Origin: an uncultured Bacilli bacterium
GTDB taxonomy: Bacteria > Bacillota_I > Bacilli_A > RF39 > UBA660
Reading direction: 5' to 3'
Assembly: GCA_947624045.1 (NCBI GenBank)
Contig: CANQIL010000009.1
Span: 1-44,948 of the forward strand
Length of the DNA stretch: 44,948 nucleotides
This document shows positions 1 through 8,037 of the stretch, piece after piece (the stretch's first letter is position 1; every line of letters begins with the position of its first letter). The position numbers and the translations under genes are program-made. The notes beneath the pieces are model-generated. The model saw only the letters and a list, made by a program, of their open reading frames with translations, was not told the origin of the DNA and made no database searches.

Positions 1-612
1 CAAACTTATACAGCTGAAGGAAACAGAAAAGAAACTCCTGGAAGTGTATCCGATAATGCCGGAAATACAACACCATGTGAAAGTAAAAGTGTCATGATAG
101 ATAAAACGGGTCCGGGATGTAATGTAACTGGAGCTTCAGCAGACTGGGGAAAAACAGATGTAACTTTAGTAGGAACATGTTCAGATAGCTTAAGCGGATG
201 CACAAAAACTTCGATACAAAAAACATTTTCAGCCGAAGGAAACAGAAATGAAACACCAGGTGATTTATATGATAATGCCGGAAATAAAACAACATGTGAA
301 AGTAAAAGCGTCATGATAGATAAAACAGGTCCAGAATGTAATGTAACTGGAGCTTCAACAGGCTGGGGAAATAGCAATGTAACTTTAGTAGGAACATGTT
401 CAGATAGCTTAAGTGGATGTGCAAGTCCTTCAGTACAACAAACATTTACAAAAGAAGGAAACAGAAATGAAACACCAGGTGATTTATATGATAAAGTAGG
501 AAATAAAACAACATGTGAAAAGAAAAGTGTCATGATAGATAAAACAAAACCGACTTGTACGGTAACAAAATCAGATAATGATAAAGATTCAGGAATAACT
601 ATAAAAGTAGAA
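1..612 (+). repeat. Tandem 219-bp (73-codon) Ig-like repeats
   Basis: The ATG of the MIDKTGP motif recurs at 94, 313 and 532, an exact 219-nt period. The units at 94-312 and 313-531 are near-identical over long stretches. The unit before 94 is cut by the window edge, and the one from 532 is diverged. Such an in-frame array can expand or contract by recombination. Confidence 0.85.
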
Positions 613-1095
613 TGCTCTGATGATGCTTCAGGAGTAAATAACTGTTGGACAAGTAGCACAGCTAATTCTGTTACACATAAAAATATAACATATACAATGA
701 AATATGACTCAGATAGTAGTAAAAATTATATGAAGAAATATAGAGTAACAGATAAGGCTGGAAATTCAAAGCAATGTGCTCAAGTAACAGTGCATAAACA
801 AAAAGATACTTGGAATAGCTGCAAAACTGGTTCTAATACCTGCAAATATGGATGTGACACTTGTACGAGTAAAACAAAATTAAATAGTCGTAAAGAGGCT
901 GAAAACTGTACTGCTACAGGAGGAAGTGTTCATACTGCAAGTGGTTTTGGAGAATGTTGGAAAGATTATGATTGCAATTGTGATAATTGTTATTCTGGTA
1001 GTAACACTTGTAAAGGCGATTGGAATAATAGTTGGACAAATGATAGTAATTGTAGTGCAGTTACTAAAAGTGTACGATGCAGATATCACTATTAA
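1..1095 (+). CDS. 3' part of a repeat-containing, cysteine-rich extracellular protein
   Basis: The reading frame is open from base 1, so the gene begins outside the window; the first in-frame ATG (94) lies inside a repeat and is not a credible start. Repeats of 73 residues run from the left edge, each with the pattern MIDKTGP.C, VTLVGTCSDSLSGC, EGNR.ETPG and D.(A/V)GN.T. The 'DKT.P...D.AGN' pattern resembles bacterial Ig-like repeats of secreted adhesins. A more diverged repeat follows (to about residue 265), then a C-terminal region dense in cysteine (CKTGSNTCKYGCDTC and similar). No LPXTG or transmembrane tail is visible, so anchoring must come from the missing N-terminus or from the Cys-rich end. 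I infer a cell-surface or secreted role. The exact function is unknown. Confidence 0.75.
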   Translation, partial: QTYTAEGNRKETPGSVSDNAGNTTPCESKSVMIDKTGPGCNVTGASADWGKTDVTLVGTCSDSLSGCTKTSIQKTFSAEGNRNETPGDLYDNAGNKTTCESKSVMIDKTGPECNVTGASTGWGNSNVTLVGTCSDSLSGCASPSVQQTFTKEGNRNETPGDLYDKVGNKTTCEKKSVMIDKTKPTCTVTKSDNDKDSGITIKVECSDDASGVNNCWTSSTANSVTHKNITYTMKYDSDSSKNYMKKYRVTDKAGNSKQCAQVTVHKQKDTWNSCKTGSNTCKYGCDTCTSKTKLNSRKEAENCTATGGSVHTASGFGECWKDYDCNCDNCYSGSNTCKGDWNNSWTNDSNCSAVTKSVRCRYHY

Positions 1096-1099
1096 TACA

Positions 1100-1130
1100 A
1101 AAGAAATTGATTTTACTCAGTTTCTTTTTC
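1100..1130 (+). terminator. Rho-independent terminator of the repeat protein
   Basis: An 11-nt arm AAAGAAATTGA (1100-1110) pairs with TCAGTTTCTTT (1117-1127, one G-U pair), followed by a T-rich tail just after the stop codon at 1093-1095. Confidence 0.6.
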
Positions 1131-1165
1131 TTTCCCTAAATCCTGTAAAATAAAGTAAACCAAAG

Positions 1166-1194
1166 TTGAAAAATTAAAAAATTTTAATTATAAT
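1166..1194 (+). promoter_or_regulatory. Sigma-A-type promoter of parE-parC
   Basis: TTGAAA (1166-1171) and TATAAT (1189-1194) are separated by 17 nt, 30 nt upstream of the parE start. Confidence 0.7.
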
Positions 1195-1224
1195 AGTAAA
1201 TAGCGAAGATTAGGAGTGATATTA

Positions 1225-3126
1225 ATGGCTTTAAAATATGATGAGTCATCAATAAAAATATTAGAAGGTTTAGAAGCAGTCCGAAAAAGACCCGGTATGT
1301 ATATTGGTTCTACTGATAAAAGAGGTCTACATCATTTAGTTTGGGAAATAGTTGATAATTCTATTGATGAAGCTATTAATGGTTTTGGTGATTATATTAA
1401 AATTATCCTTCATAAAGATAAATCAGTTAGTGTTGAAGATCACGGTAGAGGTCTACCTACTGGTATGCACGCATCAGGTAAATCAACCCCAGAAGTTATT
1501 TTTACCGTTCTACATGCCGGTGGTAAATTTGAACAAGATGGTTATAAAGTATCGGGAGGCTTACACGGTGTTGGCTCAAGTGTTGTTAATGCGTTGTCTA
1601 AATGGTTAGAAGTAACCATAAAACACGACCACGAAGAATACTATATTCGTTTTGAAAACGGTGGGGAAGTAAGCATTCCCCTAAAAAAGATAGGTACAAC
1701 TAATAAAACAGGTACAACCGTCCGCTTCTTACCCGATGATACTATCTTTTCAACTACTAATTTTTCTTATACAACTATCTGTGAAAGAATGCAAGAATCA
1801 GCCTTTTTACTTAAAGGAATTACTATCGAAGTAATCGATGAAGAAGATGAACGTGATATTAAATTTCATTATGAAAGAGGTATTGAAGAATTTGTTGAAG
1901 AATTAAATAAAGGTAAAGCAACTCTTCATAAAGTTTTACCTATTATGGGTAAAAAAGATAAAATTGAAGTCGAAATTGCCTTACAATATTCTGATACTTA
2001 TAATGAAAATATTGTTAGCTTCGTTAATAACGTCAAAACAATTGATGGTGGCTCACACGAAGTAGGTTTTAAAACGGCCCTAACTAGAGTATTTAATGAC
2101 TATGCTAAAAGTAATGGCTTTGTCAAAGAAAAAGATAAAGCTCTAGAAGGTAGTGATGTCCGTGAAGGATTGACCGCTGTTATTAATTTGCGTATTCCTG
2201 AAGATATTTTACAATTTGAAGGTCAAACCAAAGGCAAACTAGGAACACCAGCCGCTAAAAATGTTGTTGAAGCTATTGTTACCGAACAAATGCGTATCTT
2301 CCTAGAAGAAAATAAAACTATTGCTACCGAAATAATCAACAAAAGCTTGCGTAGTAAAATAGCTCGTGAAGCTGCCCGTAAAGCTCGTGAAGAAGCCCGT
2401 AAAGGTACTAAGAAAAATGCTAAAGAACGCTCGCTTTCTGGAAAACTTGCTCCGGCGCAAAGTAAAGATAAAGATAAAAAAGAATTATTCCTAGTCGAAG
2501 GAGATTCAGCTGGTGGCTCTGCTAAGCAGGGTAGAGATAGACGTTACCAAGCTATTCTTCCTTTACGTGGTAAAGTTTTAAATACTGAAAAAACTAAAGA
2601 AGAAGATATCCTAAAAAATGAAGAAATTAATACTATGATTTATACAATAGGTGCTGGCTATGGAGCTAATTTTGATATAAAAGACTGTGAATATAACAAA
2701 GTAATTATCATGAGCGATGCCGATGAAGATGGTGGTCATATCCAATGCTTATTATTAACTTTCTTTTATCGTTATATGAAACCATTAATAGAAGATGGCC
2801 GTCTCTTTGTAGCTTTACCTCCTTTATTTAAAATCCAAAGTGGTAAAGAAATAGATTATGCTTATACTATTGAAGAAATGCAAGAAAAATCAAAAGGCAA
2901 AAAATGTGAAATTCAAAGATACAAAGGTCTTGGTGAAATGAATGCCGACCAGTTATGTGAAACAACTATGAAGCCTGGTAGTCGTACTTTAATTAGAGTA
3001 AATATTGAAGATGCCCAACTTGCTGAAAAAAGAGTTTCTATTTTAATGGGTGATGATGTACCTCCTCGTAAAGAGTGGATTGATGAAAATGTTGAGTTCA
3101 CTTTAGAAGATAATTATGAAATATAA
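1225..3126 (+). CDS. parE: DNA topoisomerase IV subunit B
   Basis: This is the ATPase subunit of topoisomerase IV, which with ParC decatenates and relaxes daughter chromosomes. The N-terminal GHKL ATPase domain shows 'RKRPGMYIGST', 'EIVDNSIDEA' and 'GGLHGVGSSVVNALS'. The TOPRIM domain has 'EGDSAGGSAKQGRDR' (about residue 425) and 'SDADEDGGHIQ' (about residue 497), the Mg2+-binding acidic cluster. At 633 residues it has normal ParE length and lacks the insertion of proteobacterial GyrB. I choose ATG 1225 (MALKYDES) because TAGGAGTG sits 7 nt upstream; a GTG at 1216 in the same frame overlaps that ribosome site. parC follows 18 nt downstream in the same operon, and ParC-like features of the partner decide ParE over GyrB. 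Confidence 0.93.
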   Translation: MALKYDESSIKILEGLEAVRKRPGMYIGSTDKRGLHHLVWEIVDNSIDEAINGFGDYIKIILHKDKSVSVEDHGRGLPTGMHASGKSTPEVIFTVLHAGGKFEQDGYKVSGGLHGVGSSVVNALSKWLEVTIKHDHEEYYIRFENGGEVSIPLKKIGTTNKTGTTVRFLPDDTIFSTTNFSYTTICERMQESAFLLKGITIEVIDEEDERDIKFHYERGIEEFVEELNKGKATLHKVLPIMGKKDKIEVEIALQYSDTYNENIVSFVNNVKTIDGGSHEVGFKTALTRVFNDYAKSNGFVKEKDKALEGSDVREGLTAVINLRIPEDILQFEGQTKGKLGTPAAKNVVEAIVTEQMRIFLEENKTIATEIINKSLRSKIAREAARKAREEARKGTKKNAKERSLSGKLAPAQSKDKDKKELFLVEGDSAGGSAKQGRDRRYQAILPLRGKVLNTEKTKEEDILKNEEINTMIYTIGAGYGANFDIKDCEYNKVIIMSDADEDGGHIQCLLLTFFYRYMKPLIEDGRLFVALPPLFKIQSGKEIDYAYTIEEMQEKSKGKKCEIQRYKGLGEMNADQLCETTMKPGSRTLIRVNIEDAQLAEKRVSILMGDDVPPRKEWIDENVEFTLEDNYEI

Positions 3127-3144
3127 AAGAAATAGGTGATGTAT

Positions 3145-5694
3145 ATGCCAAGAAAAAAAACAGAAACAGAAGAAATAATTGAAAAGATATTTGACTATAC
3201 GCTTGAAGATATAATGGGTGAACGTTTTGGTAGTTACTCTAAATATATTATTCAAGATAGAGCTATTCCTGATGCTAGAGATGGCTTAAAGCCCGTCCAA
3301 AGAAGAATTCTTTACTCTATGCACAAAGAAAAAAATACTTTTGATAAGCCTTATCGTAAAAGTGCTAAAACGGTAGGAGATGTTATTGGTAATTATCATC
3401 CTCATGGTGATACTTCAATATATGATGCGATGGTTCGTATGAGTCAACCATGGAAAACGCGTCTTCCTTATATTGATATGCATGGAAATAATGGTTCTAT
3501 TGATGGTGATAGTCCCGCAGCTTATCGTTATACCGAAGCTCGTCTTTCTAAAATTTCCAATGAAATGCTTCGTGATATTGATAAAGATACCGTTGAATTT
3601 GCCCCTAACTTTGATGACTCAACCGTTGAGCCTACTGTTTTACCAGCTAGGTTTCCCGCTCTTTTAGTCTATGGCGCTCAAGGTATTTCTGCTGGATACG
3701 CTACTAATATTCCCCCTCATAATTTAAATGAAGTAATTGATGCTACTATTCATCGTATTGATAACCCTAATTGTGAACTTGAAACTTTAATGAAATATGT
3801 TAAAGGACCTGATTTCCCAACTGGTGGTATTGTTGAAGGTATAGCTGGTATCAAAGAAGCTTATGAAACCGGTAGAGGTCGTATTATTGTCAAAAGCAAA
3901 TACACCATTGAAGAAGAAAAAAATCAAAAAGCTATTGTTATTACCGAAATACCTTTTGAAGTTAATAAAGCTTTAATGGTTAAAAAAATTGATGATATTA
4001 GAATAGATAAAAAAATAGATGGCATTATCGAAGTAAGAGATGAATCAGCTAGTGATATTAGAATAGTAATTGAAGTAAAGAAAACAGCTAATACTGATTT
4101 AATAATTAATTATTTATTAAAAAATACGGATATGCAAATTAGTTATAATTTCAATGTTGTCTCAATTGTTAATAGAAGACCTAAGCTTTTAGGACTAAAG
4201 AGCTGTCTAGATGCTTTTATTGCTCATCAAAAAGAAGTAGTAAGAAGAAGAACTGAGTTTGATTTAAGACACGCTAAAGCTAGATTTCATATCGTGGAAG
4301 GTTTAATAAAATGTATATCTATTCTAGATGAAGTTATTAAAGTAATTAGAGCTTCTAAAAATAAAAGTGATGCTAAAGATAATTTAGTAAAAGAATTTGC
4401 TTTTTCTGAAGAACAAGCTGAAGCTATTGTTACTTTACAATTATATAGATTAACTAATACAGATGTCGTAGCTTTAGAAAATGAACTTGCTGCTTTAGAA
4501 AAGATAATTAATGGCCTAAATCAAATTTTAGGTAATGAAGAAGTCTTAAAAAGTGTTATGAAAAAAGATTTACGTGATGTTAAGAAAGAATATGTAACCC
4601 CACGTCTTACTGAAATAAAGGAAGAAATTACGGAAATAAAAATAGAAGCTAAAGAGCTTATTCCTAAAGAAGACTGTGTTGTTATGCTTACTAAAGATGG
4701 CTATATTAAAAGAACAACTTTTAGAAGTTATACATCAAGTAAAGATGAAACACCTACTATTAAAGAAAATGATTATGTTTTAGGTATTTATGAAATGATG
4801 ACTACTGATACTTTACTAGTCTTCACATCAGGTGGTAATTATTTACATATCCCTGTTCATATAATTCCAGATTTAAAATGGAAAGATATGCCTAAACATG
4901 TAAGTAATATAATTGAGCTTCCTAAAGAAGAAAGTATTGTTTCGGCTATTCCGGCTTATGATTTTGCATCTGATAAAAACTTAATCATTACAACAAAACA
5001 AAGTATGATTAAAAGATCTAAGTTAAAAGACTTTAAATTACAAAGATATAATAAAGCTACATCTTGTATGAAATTAAAAGATGATGATGAAGTGATTTCA
5101 GTCATTTTAGAAGATGAGCCTAATCTTTTCTTAGTAACTAATTCTGGTTATGGTTTATGTTTTAGTACTCAAGATGTACCAGTTGTTGGTGTTAAAGCTA
5201 GTGGTGTTAAGGGCATGAAGTTAAAAGATGATTATGTTGTTAGTGTCAATAATTTCTCTTACACTAAGAATGAATTTATATCTATTATTACTAATAAAGG
5301 TACTGGTAAAAGAGTAAGATTACAAGAATTTGAATTATCATCTAGAACTAGACGAGGCCTTTTAGTAATTAGAGAAGTAAAATCTAATCCATATGAAATA
5401 GTTAAGACTTTTATTACTGATTCTAAACATATTATTGGTATTAAAAATGGTGATATTTCTTATTTAAAATTAACTGAGTTAGCTATTTCTGATAGATATT
5501 CTACTGGTAAAGAAATATCTAAACATAAAATAAATACAGCTTTTATAGAAGCCAAACTTCTTACTAAAGAAGATACCTTATCCAATAACGAGGAAAAATC
5601 TCCTCAAGAAGAACCTGCTAAGAGTAAAATATCTTTAAAAGAAATAGATGACCGTCTTATGACAATTGATGATTTTCTAAAAAAAGATGATTAA
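3145..5694 (+). CDS. parC: DNA topoisomerase IV subunit A
   Basis: This is the breakage-reunion subunit partnering ParE. The N-terminal winged-helix/tower domain carries the quinolone-resistance region 'HPHGDTSIYDAMVRM' and the catalytic tyrosine Y129 in 'AAYRYTEARLS', which forms the 5'-phosphotyrosine link to DNA. A coiled-coil tower is seen near 'RRRTEFDLRHAKARFHIVEG'. The C-terminal beta-pinwheel (about residues 490-800) lacks a GyrA-box, supporting ParC rather than GyrA. Start 3145 (MPRKKTE) is preceded by AGGTG at a 6-nt distance; ATG 3139 in the same frame is an alternative. The serine usual at the GrlA Ser80 position is a threonine here (HPHGD-T-S). The last about 45 residues form a charged, low-complexity tail. 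Confidence 0.93.
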   Translation: MPRKKTETEEIIEKIFDYTLEDIMGERFGSYSKYIIQDRAIPDARDGLKPVQRRILYSMHKEKNTFDKPYRKSAKTVGDVIGNYHPHGDTSIYDAMVRMSQPWKTRLPYIDMHGNNGSIDGDSPAAYRYTEARLSKISNEMLRDIDKDTVEFAPNFDDSTVEPTVLPARFPALLVYGAQGISAGYATNIPPHNLNEVIDATIHRIDNPNCELETLMKYVKGPDFPTGGIVEGIAGIKEAYETGRGRIIVKSKYTIEEEKNQKAIVITEIPFEVNKALMVKKIDDIRIDKKIDGIIEVRDESASDIRIVIEVKKTANTDLIINYLLKNTDMQISYNFNVVSIVNRRPKLLGLKSCLDAFIAHQKEVVRRRTEFDLRHAKARFHIVEGLIKCISILDEVIKVIRASKNKSDAKDNLVKEFAFSEEQAEAIVTLQLYRLTNTDVVALENELAALEKIINGLNQILGNEEVLKSVMKKDLRDVKKEYVTPRLTEIKEEITEIKIEAKELIPKEDCVVMLTKDGYIKRTTFRSYTSSKDETPTIKENDYVLGIYEMMTTDTLLVFTSGGNYLHIPVHIIPDLKWKDMPKHVSNIIELPKEESIVSAIPAYDFASDKNLIITTKQSMIKRSKLKDFKLQRYNKATSCMKLKDDDEVISVILEDEPNLFLVTNSGYGLCFSTQDVPVVGVKASGVKGMKLKDDYVVSVNNFSYTKNEFISIITNKGTGKRVRLQEFELSSRTRRGLLVIREVKSNPYEIVKTFITDSKHIIGIKNGDISYLKLTELAISDRYSTGKEISKHKINTAFIEAKLLTKEDTLSNNEEKSPQEEPAKSKISLKEIDDRLMTIDDFLKKDD

Positions 5695-5716
5695 TGTAAA
5701 ATAGTCATCTTTTTTA
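5680..5716 (+). terminator. Terminator of parE-parC
   Basis: The perfect 11-bp stem AAAAAAGATGA (5680-5690) / TCATCTTTTTT (5705-5715) overlaps the last codons of parC. Confidence 0.75.
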
Positions 5717-5726
5717 ATTTAACTCG

Positions 5727-5758
5727 TTGACAACACCCAATAGGGGGGGGGGTATGAT
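5727..5758 (+). promoter_or_regulatory. Poly-G promoter of surface-protein copy 1 (20-nt spacer)
   Basis: TTGACA (5727-5732) and TATGAT (5753-5758) flank a 20-nt spacer ending in ten consecutive G (5743-5752). The optimal spacer is about 17 nt, so this allele should be weak. Loss of three G would restore 17. After the -10 comes a leader (TTAGGTAAAAATAGAAAC...) shared with copies 2, 4 and 5. Confidence 0.72.
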
Positions 5759-5801
5759 ATATTTAGGTAAAAATAGAAACAGTGGAAAAGAGTGTTAGAT
5801 A

Positions 5802-7790
5802 ATGAATAGTAGAAGAACTAAATTAATTATAATAGCTTGTCTTTGTGTAGCAGTCTTTGGTTTATCAATTGGATATGCACTTTTATCAACAAGATTAAAT
5901 ATAACAGGTACCGCTAAAGTGCCTGCTAGTACGTGGGATGTAGTATTTTTAACTGATGAAATTGATAAAACTGAAACAGGTATGGCAAAATGTAGTTTAG
6001 GAAATATTGAGGGAACTAGTATTTCGGGAATGAGTGTAGAATTTACTAAGCCAGGAGATGCTTGTACTTTTAGCATACCTGTAAAAAATAATGGAAATAT
6101 ATCAGCTAAATTAGTCGATGTAACAGGAAAGAGTTCTAATTTAACATTTGTAGGTAGTGGTAAGACTGCTACAAGTGATCAAGATTTATTAAAAAGTAAT
6201 GTTGTATATGAAGTAAATTATGGTAAAACAGCTATTAAAGGAGGTACTGATTTTTCTAGTATTGAGTTATTAAAAGCAGGAATAACAGAAATAGTAACTT
6301 TAAGAGTAACCTTTAATCATAGTGCCGAAGATATTCCTAAGAATCCTGTAATATTAGGAGGACTAGATAGAGGCCTTATCTTTGAAAGTTTAACTCAAGA
6401 AGAAAGCGAAGGACAAAGTGGTTCAAGTCTAGACAATATGCCAAATCCACCAGAGTTAAATGGTGATATGATACCAGTATATTATGAAGCAACAAGTGAT
6501 ACAGAAGGAACATGGAAAAAAGCTGATATAAATAACGAAAATAATAATTGGTATGATTATTCTAATCAAAAATGGGCAAATGCTGTAACAATAGTTGCCG
6601 ATAAACGAGATGAAATAAAAAAAGCTACCATTGGAACTCCAATTGATATGGATTATATAAACACAATGTGGGTGTGGATACCAAGATATTCTTACACTAT
6701 AAAAAGTGAAGATGGTGAAAATTATTATGGAAAAGCTAGTTTTGGAAACACTAATCCAACTCAGGTTTTGCCTGGTGAAATAGATGTAAAGTTTATCTCA
6801 AAAGTAACAGAAACAGGAACAGCCCAATATACGGGAAATACCCCAACTAATTGGCATACCAATGAAGCATTTGACTTTGGTGGCGAAAAGCGAAGTGGTT
6901 TTTGGGTAGGGAAATTTGAAACAACAGGCAATTTGTCAACAGAAGTTCAAGCATGTACTGATGAAACATGTGATGTAAGTAAAGTAACAATTAAACCGGG
7001 ACTAACTTCCATAAGAAATCAAACAATAAGTAGTTTTTTCTATATGTCAAGAAGTATGCAACTAAATAATGCCAGTACTTTTGGATTTAATAGTAGTGGT
7101 GATTTACATATAATGAAAAATGATGAATGGGGAGCAGTAGCTTATCTATCCCAAAGTAAATATGGCAAATATGGAAATAGTGACTATAAAGGAGTTAATA
7201 AAGAAGTATATATAAATAAATCAGGTGACTACATAACCGGTTCAAGCAATGGAACGCCTAGTCAAGAAAATATAACTGAGCCACAATATTCATATAATAA
7301 TATAACATCGTTAGGTAAAGATCAAGGTCAAGTTGGACCAGGTGCCTCAACAACAGGAAGTATTTATGGAGTATATGATATGAGTGGCGGAGCGTGGGAA
7401 TATGTAATGGGCGTGTTAGAATATAATGAACAAATTGAAGTAGCCTCGTCAGGTTTTAAGGACTTAAAAAACAGTGAAAGTACTATAGGAAGTGTAGAAC
7501 TACCCGATGCTAAGTATTATAATAAATATAAAAGTGCTGATCCATCAAGCGGTGTATGGTCATCAGCTAAACCAGAATCTGCTTGTGATAGTGGGATATG
7601 TTATGGACATGCTTTATCAGAAACTTCAAATTGGTATAATGATTATGCCGATTTTGTATATCAACGTCGCCCATGGTTCATTCGTGGTGGTTATTCTTCC
7701 AATAATACAATTGCGGGAATGTTCTATGCGTACAACTACTTTGGATCTCCACGTGCCGGAAACTCTTGTCGTTTGACTTTAGTTCCATAA
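5802..7790 (+). CDS. Surface-protein family copy 1: TasA-like N-terminus, FGE/C-type-lectin-like variable C-terminus
   Basis: 662 residues. A short basic N-terminus and hydrophobic segment (about 8-28, LIIIACLCVAVFGLSIGYAL) direct export or anchoring. Residues about 30-195 resemble the TasA/camelysin type of secreted beta-sandwich ('NITGTAKV', 'WDVVFL', 'KPGDACTFSIPVKNNGNI'). A linker carries 'PELNGDMIPVYYE' and 'WYDYSNQKWANAV'. From about 289 ('INTMWVWIPRYSYTI') to the end lies a formylglycine-generating-enzyme/C-type-lectin-like domain with 'NDEWGAVAYLSQSKYGKYGN' and 'GVYDMSGGAWEYVMG', a fold used by known DGR target proteins. The last 42 codons (7662-7787) are the variable block. No LamG insert is present. 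In the TasA-like domain copy 5 is its closest relative ('STRLNITGTAKVPASTW' in both). It probably displays a ligand-binding tip at the cell surface; the ligand is unknown. The start has weak Shine-Dalgarno pairing (GAGTG). Confidence 0.8.
   Translation: MNSRRTKLIIIACLCVAVFGLSIGYALLSTRLNITGTAKVPASTWDVVFLTDEIDKTETGMAKCSLGNIEGTSISGMSVEFTKPGDACTFSIPVKNNGNISAKLVDVTGKSSNLTFVGSGKTATSDQDLLKSNVVYEVNYGKTAIKGGTDFSSIELLKAGITEIVTLRVTFNHSAEDIPKNPVILGGLDRGLIFESLTQEESEGQSGSSLDNMPNPPELNGDMIPVYYEATSDTEGTWKKADINNENNNWYDYSNQKWANAVTIVADKRDEIKKATIGTPIDMDYINTMWVWIPRYSYTIKSEDGENYYGKASFGNTNPTQVLPGEIDVKFISKVTETGTAQYTGNTPTNWHTNEAFDFGGEKRSGFWVGKFETTGNLSTEVQACTDETCDVSKVTIKPGLTSIRNQTISSFFYMSRSMQLNNASTFGFNSSGDLHIMKNDEWGAVAYLSQSKYGKYGNSDYKGVNKEVYINKSGDYITGSSNGTPSQENITEPQYSYNNITSLGKDQGQVGPGASTTGSIYGVYDMSGGAWEYVMGVLEYNEQIEVASSGFKDLKNSESTIGSVELPDAKYYNKYKSADPSSGVWSSAKPESACDSGICYGHALSETSNWYNDYADFVYQRRPWFIRGGYSSNNTIAGMFYAYNYFGSPRAGNSCRLTLVP
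7662..7787 (+). other. Variable region 1 (DGR-like), 42 codons
   Basis: The framework PW..RGG (residues 4-10 of the block), AG.F (18-21), G28, R37, L40 and P42 is kept. Columns 22-27 and 29-34 read Y-A-Y-N-Y-F and S-P-R-A-G-N. Nine of these 12 codons end in C or T. The GC content jumps at the caa-cgt-cgc-cca codons that open the block. Confidence 0.6.
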
Positions 7791-7822
7791 ATCTTGTGAG
7801 CTTAGTCTTAATATATTTTAAC

Positions 7823-7856
7823 AAAATTATGAGGAAATAGATTTCTCATAATTTTT
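7823..7856 (+). terminator. Terminator of surface-protein copy 1
   Basis: AAAATTATGAG-GAAAT (7823-7838) pairs with ATTTCTCATAATTTT (7841-7855), a 15-bp stem with one bulged G and a short T tail. Confidence 0.65.
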
Positions 7857-7963
7857 AACATTTAGTTAAGTCAAATTATTATGCATATTTTTCAAAAAAA
7901 CTGACTAAATTATATTTCAAATTTATAATTTATAATCAAATTTATAATTTTTTATCTTTTTTC

Positions 7964-7994
7964 TTGACATGACGGTATGGGGGGGGGGTATGAT
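7964..7994 (+). promoter_or_regulatory. Poly-G promoter of surface-protein copy 2 (19-nt spacer)
   Basis: TTGACA (7964-7969), then TGACGGTAT and ten G (7979-7988), then TATGAT (7989-7994). The spacer is 19 nt. The sequence from the -35 to the G tract is identical to that of copy 4. Confidence 0.75.
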
Positions 7995-8037
7995 ATACTT
8001 AGATAAAAATAGAAAAAGTGGAAAAGAGTGTTAAATT

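Noticed and set aside
1225-5694. DNA gyrase (gyrB-gyrA) instead of topoisomerase IV
   Set aside because: The A subunit has 'EKNTFDKPYRKSAKTVGDVIGNYHPHG' type ParC wording (shortened here by family context) and no GyrA-box, and the position away from dnaA-recF also favours parE-parC.
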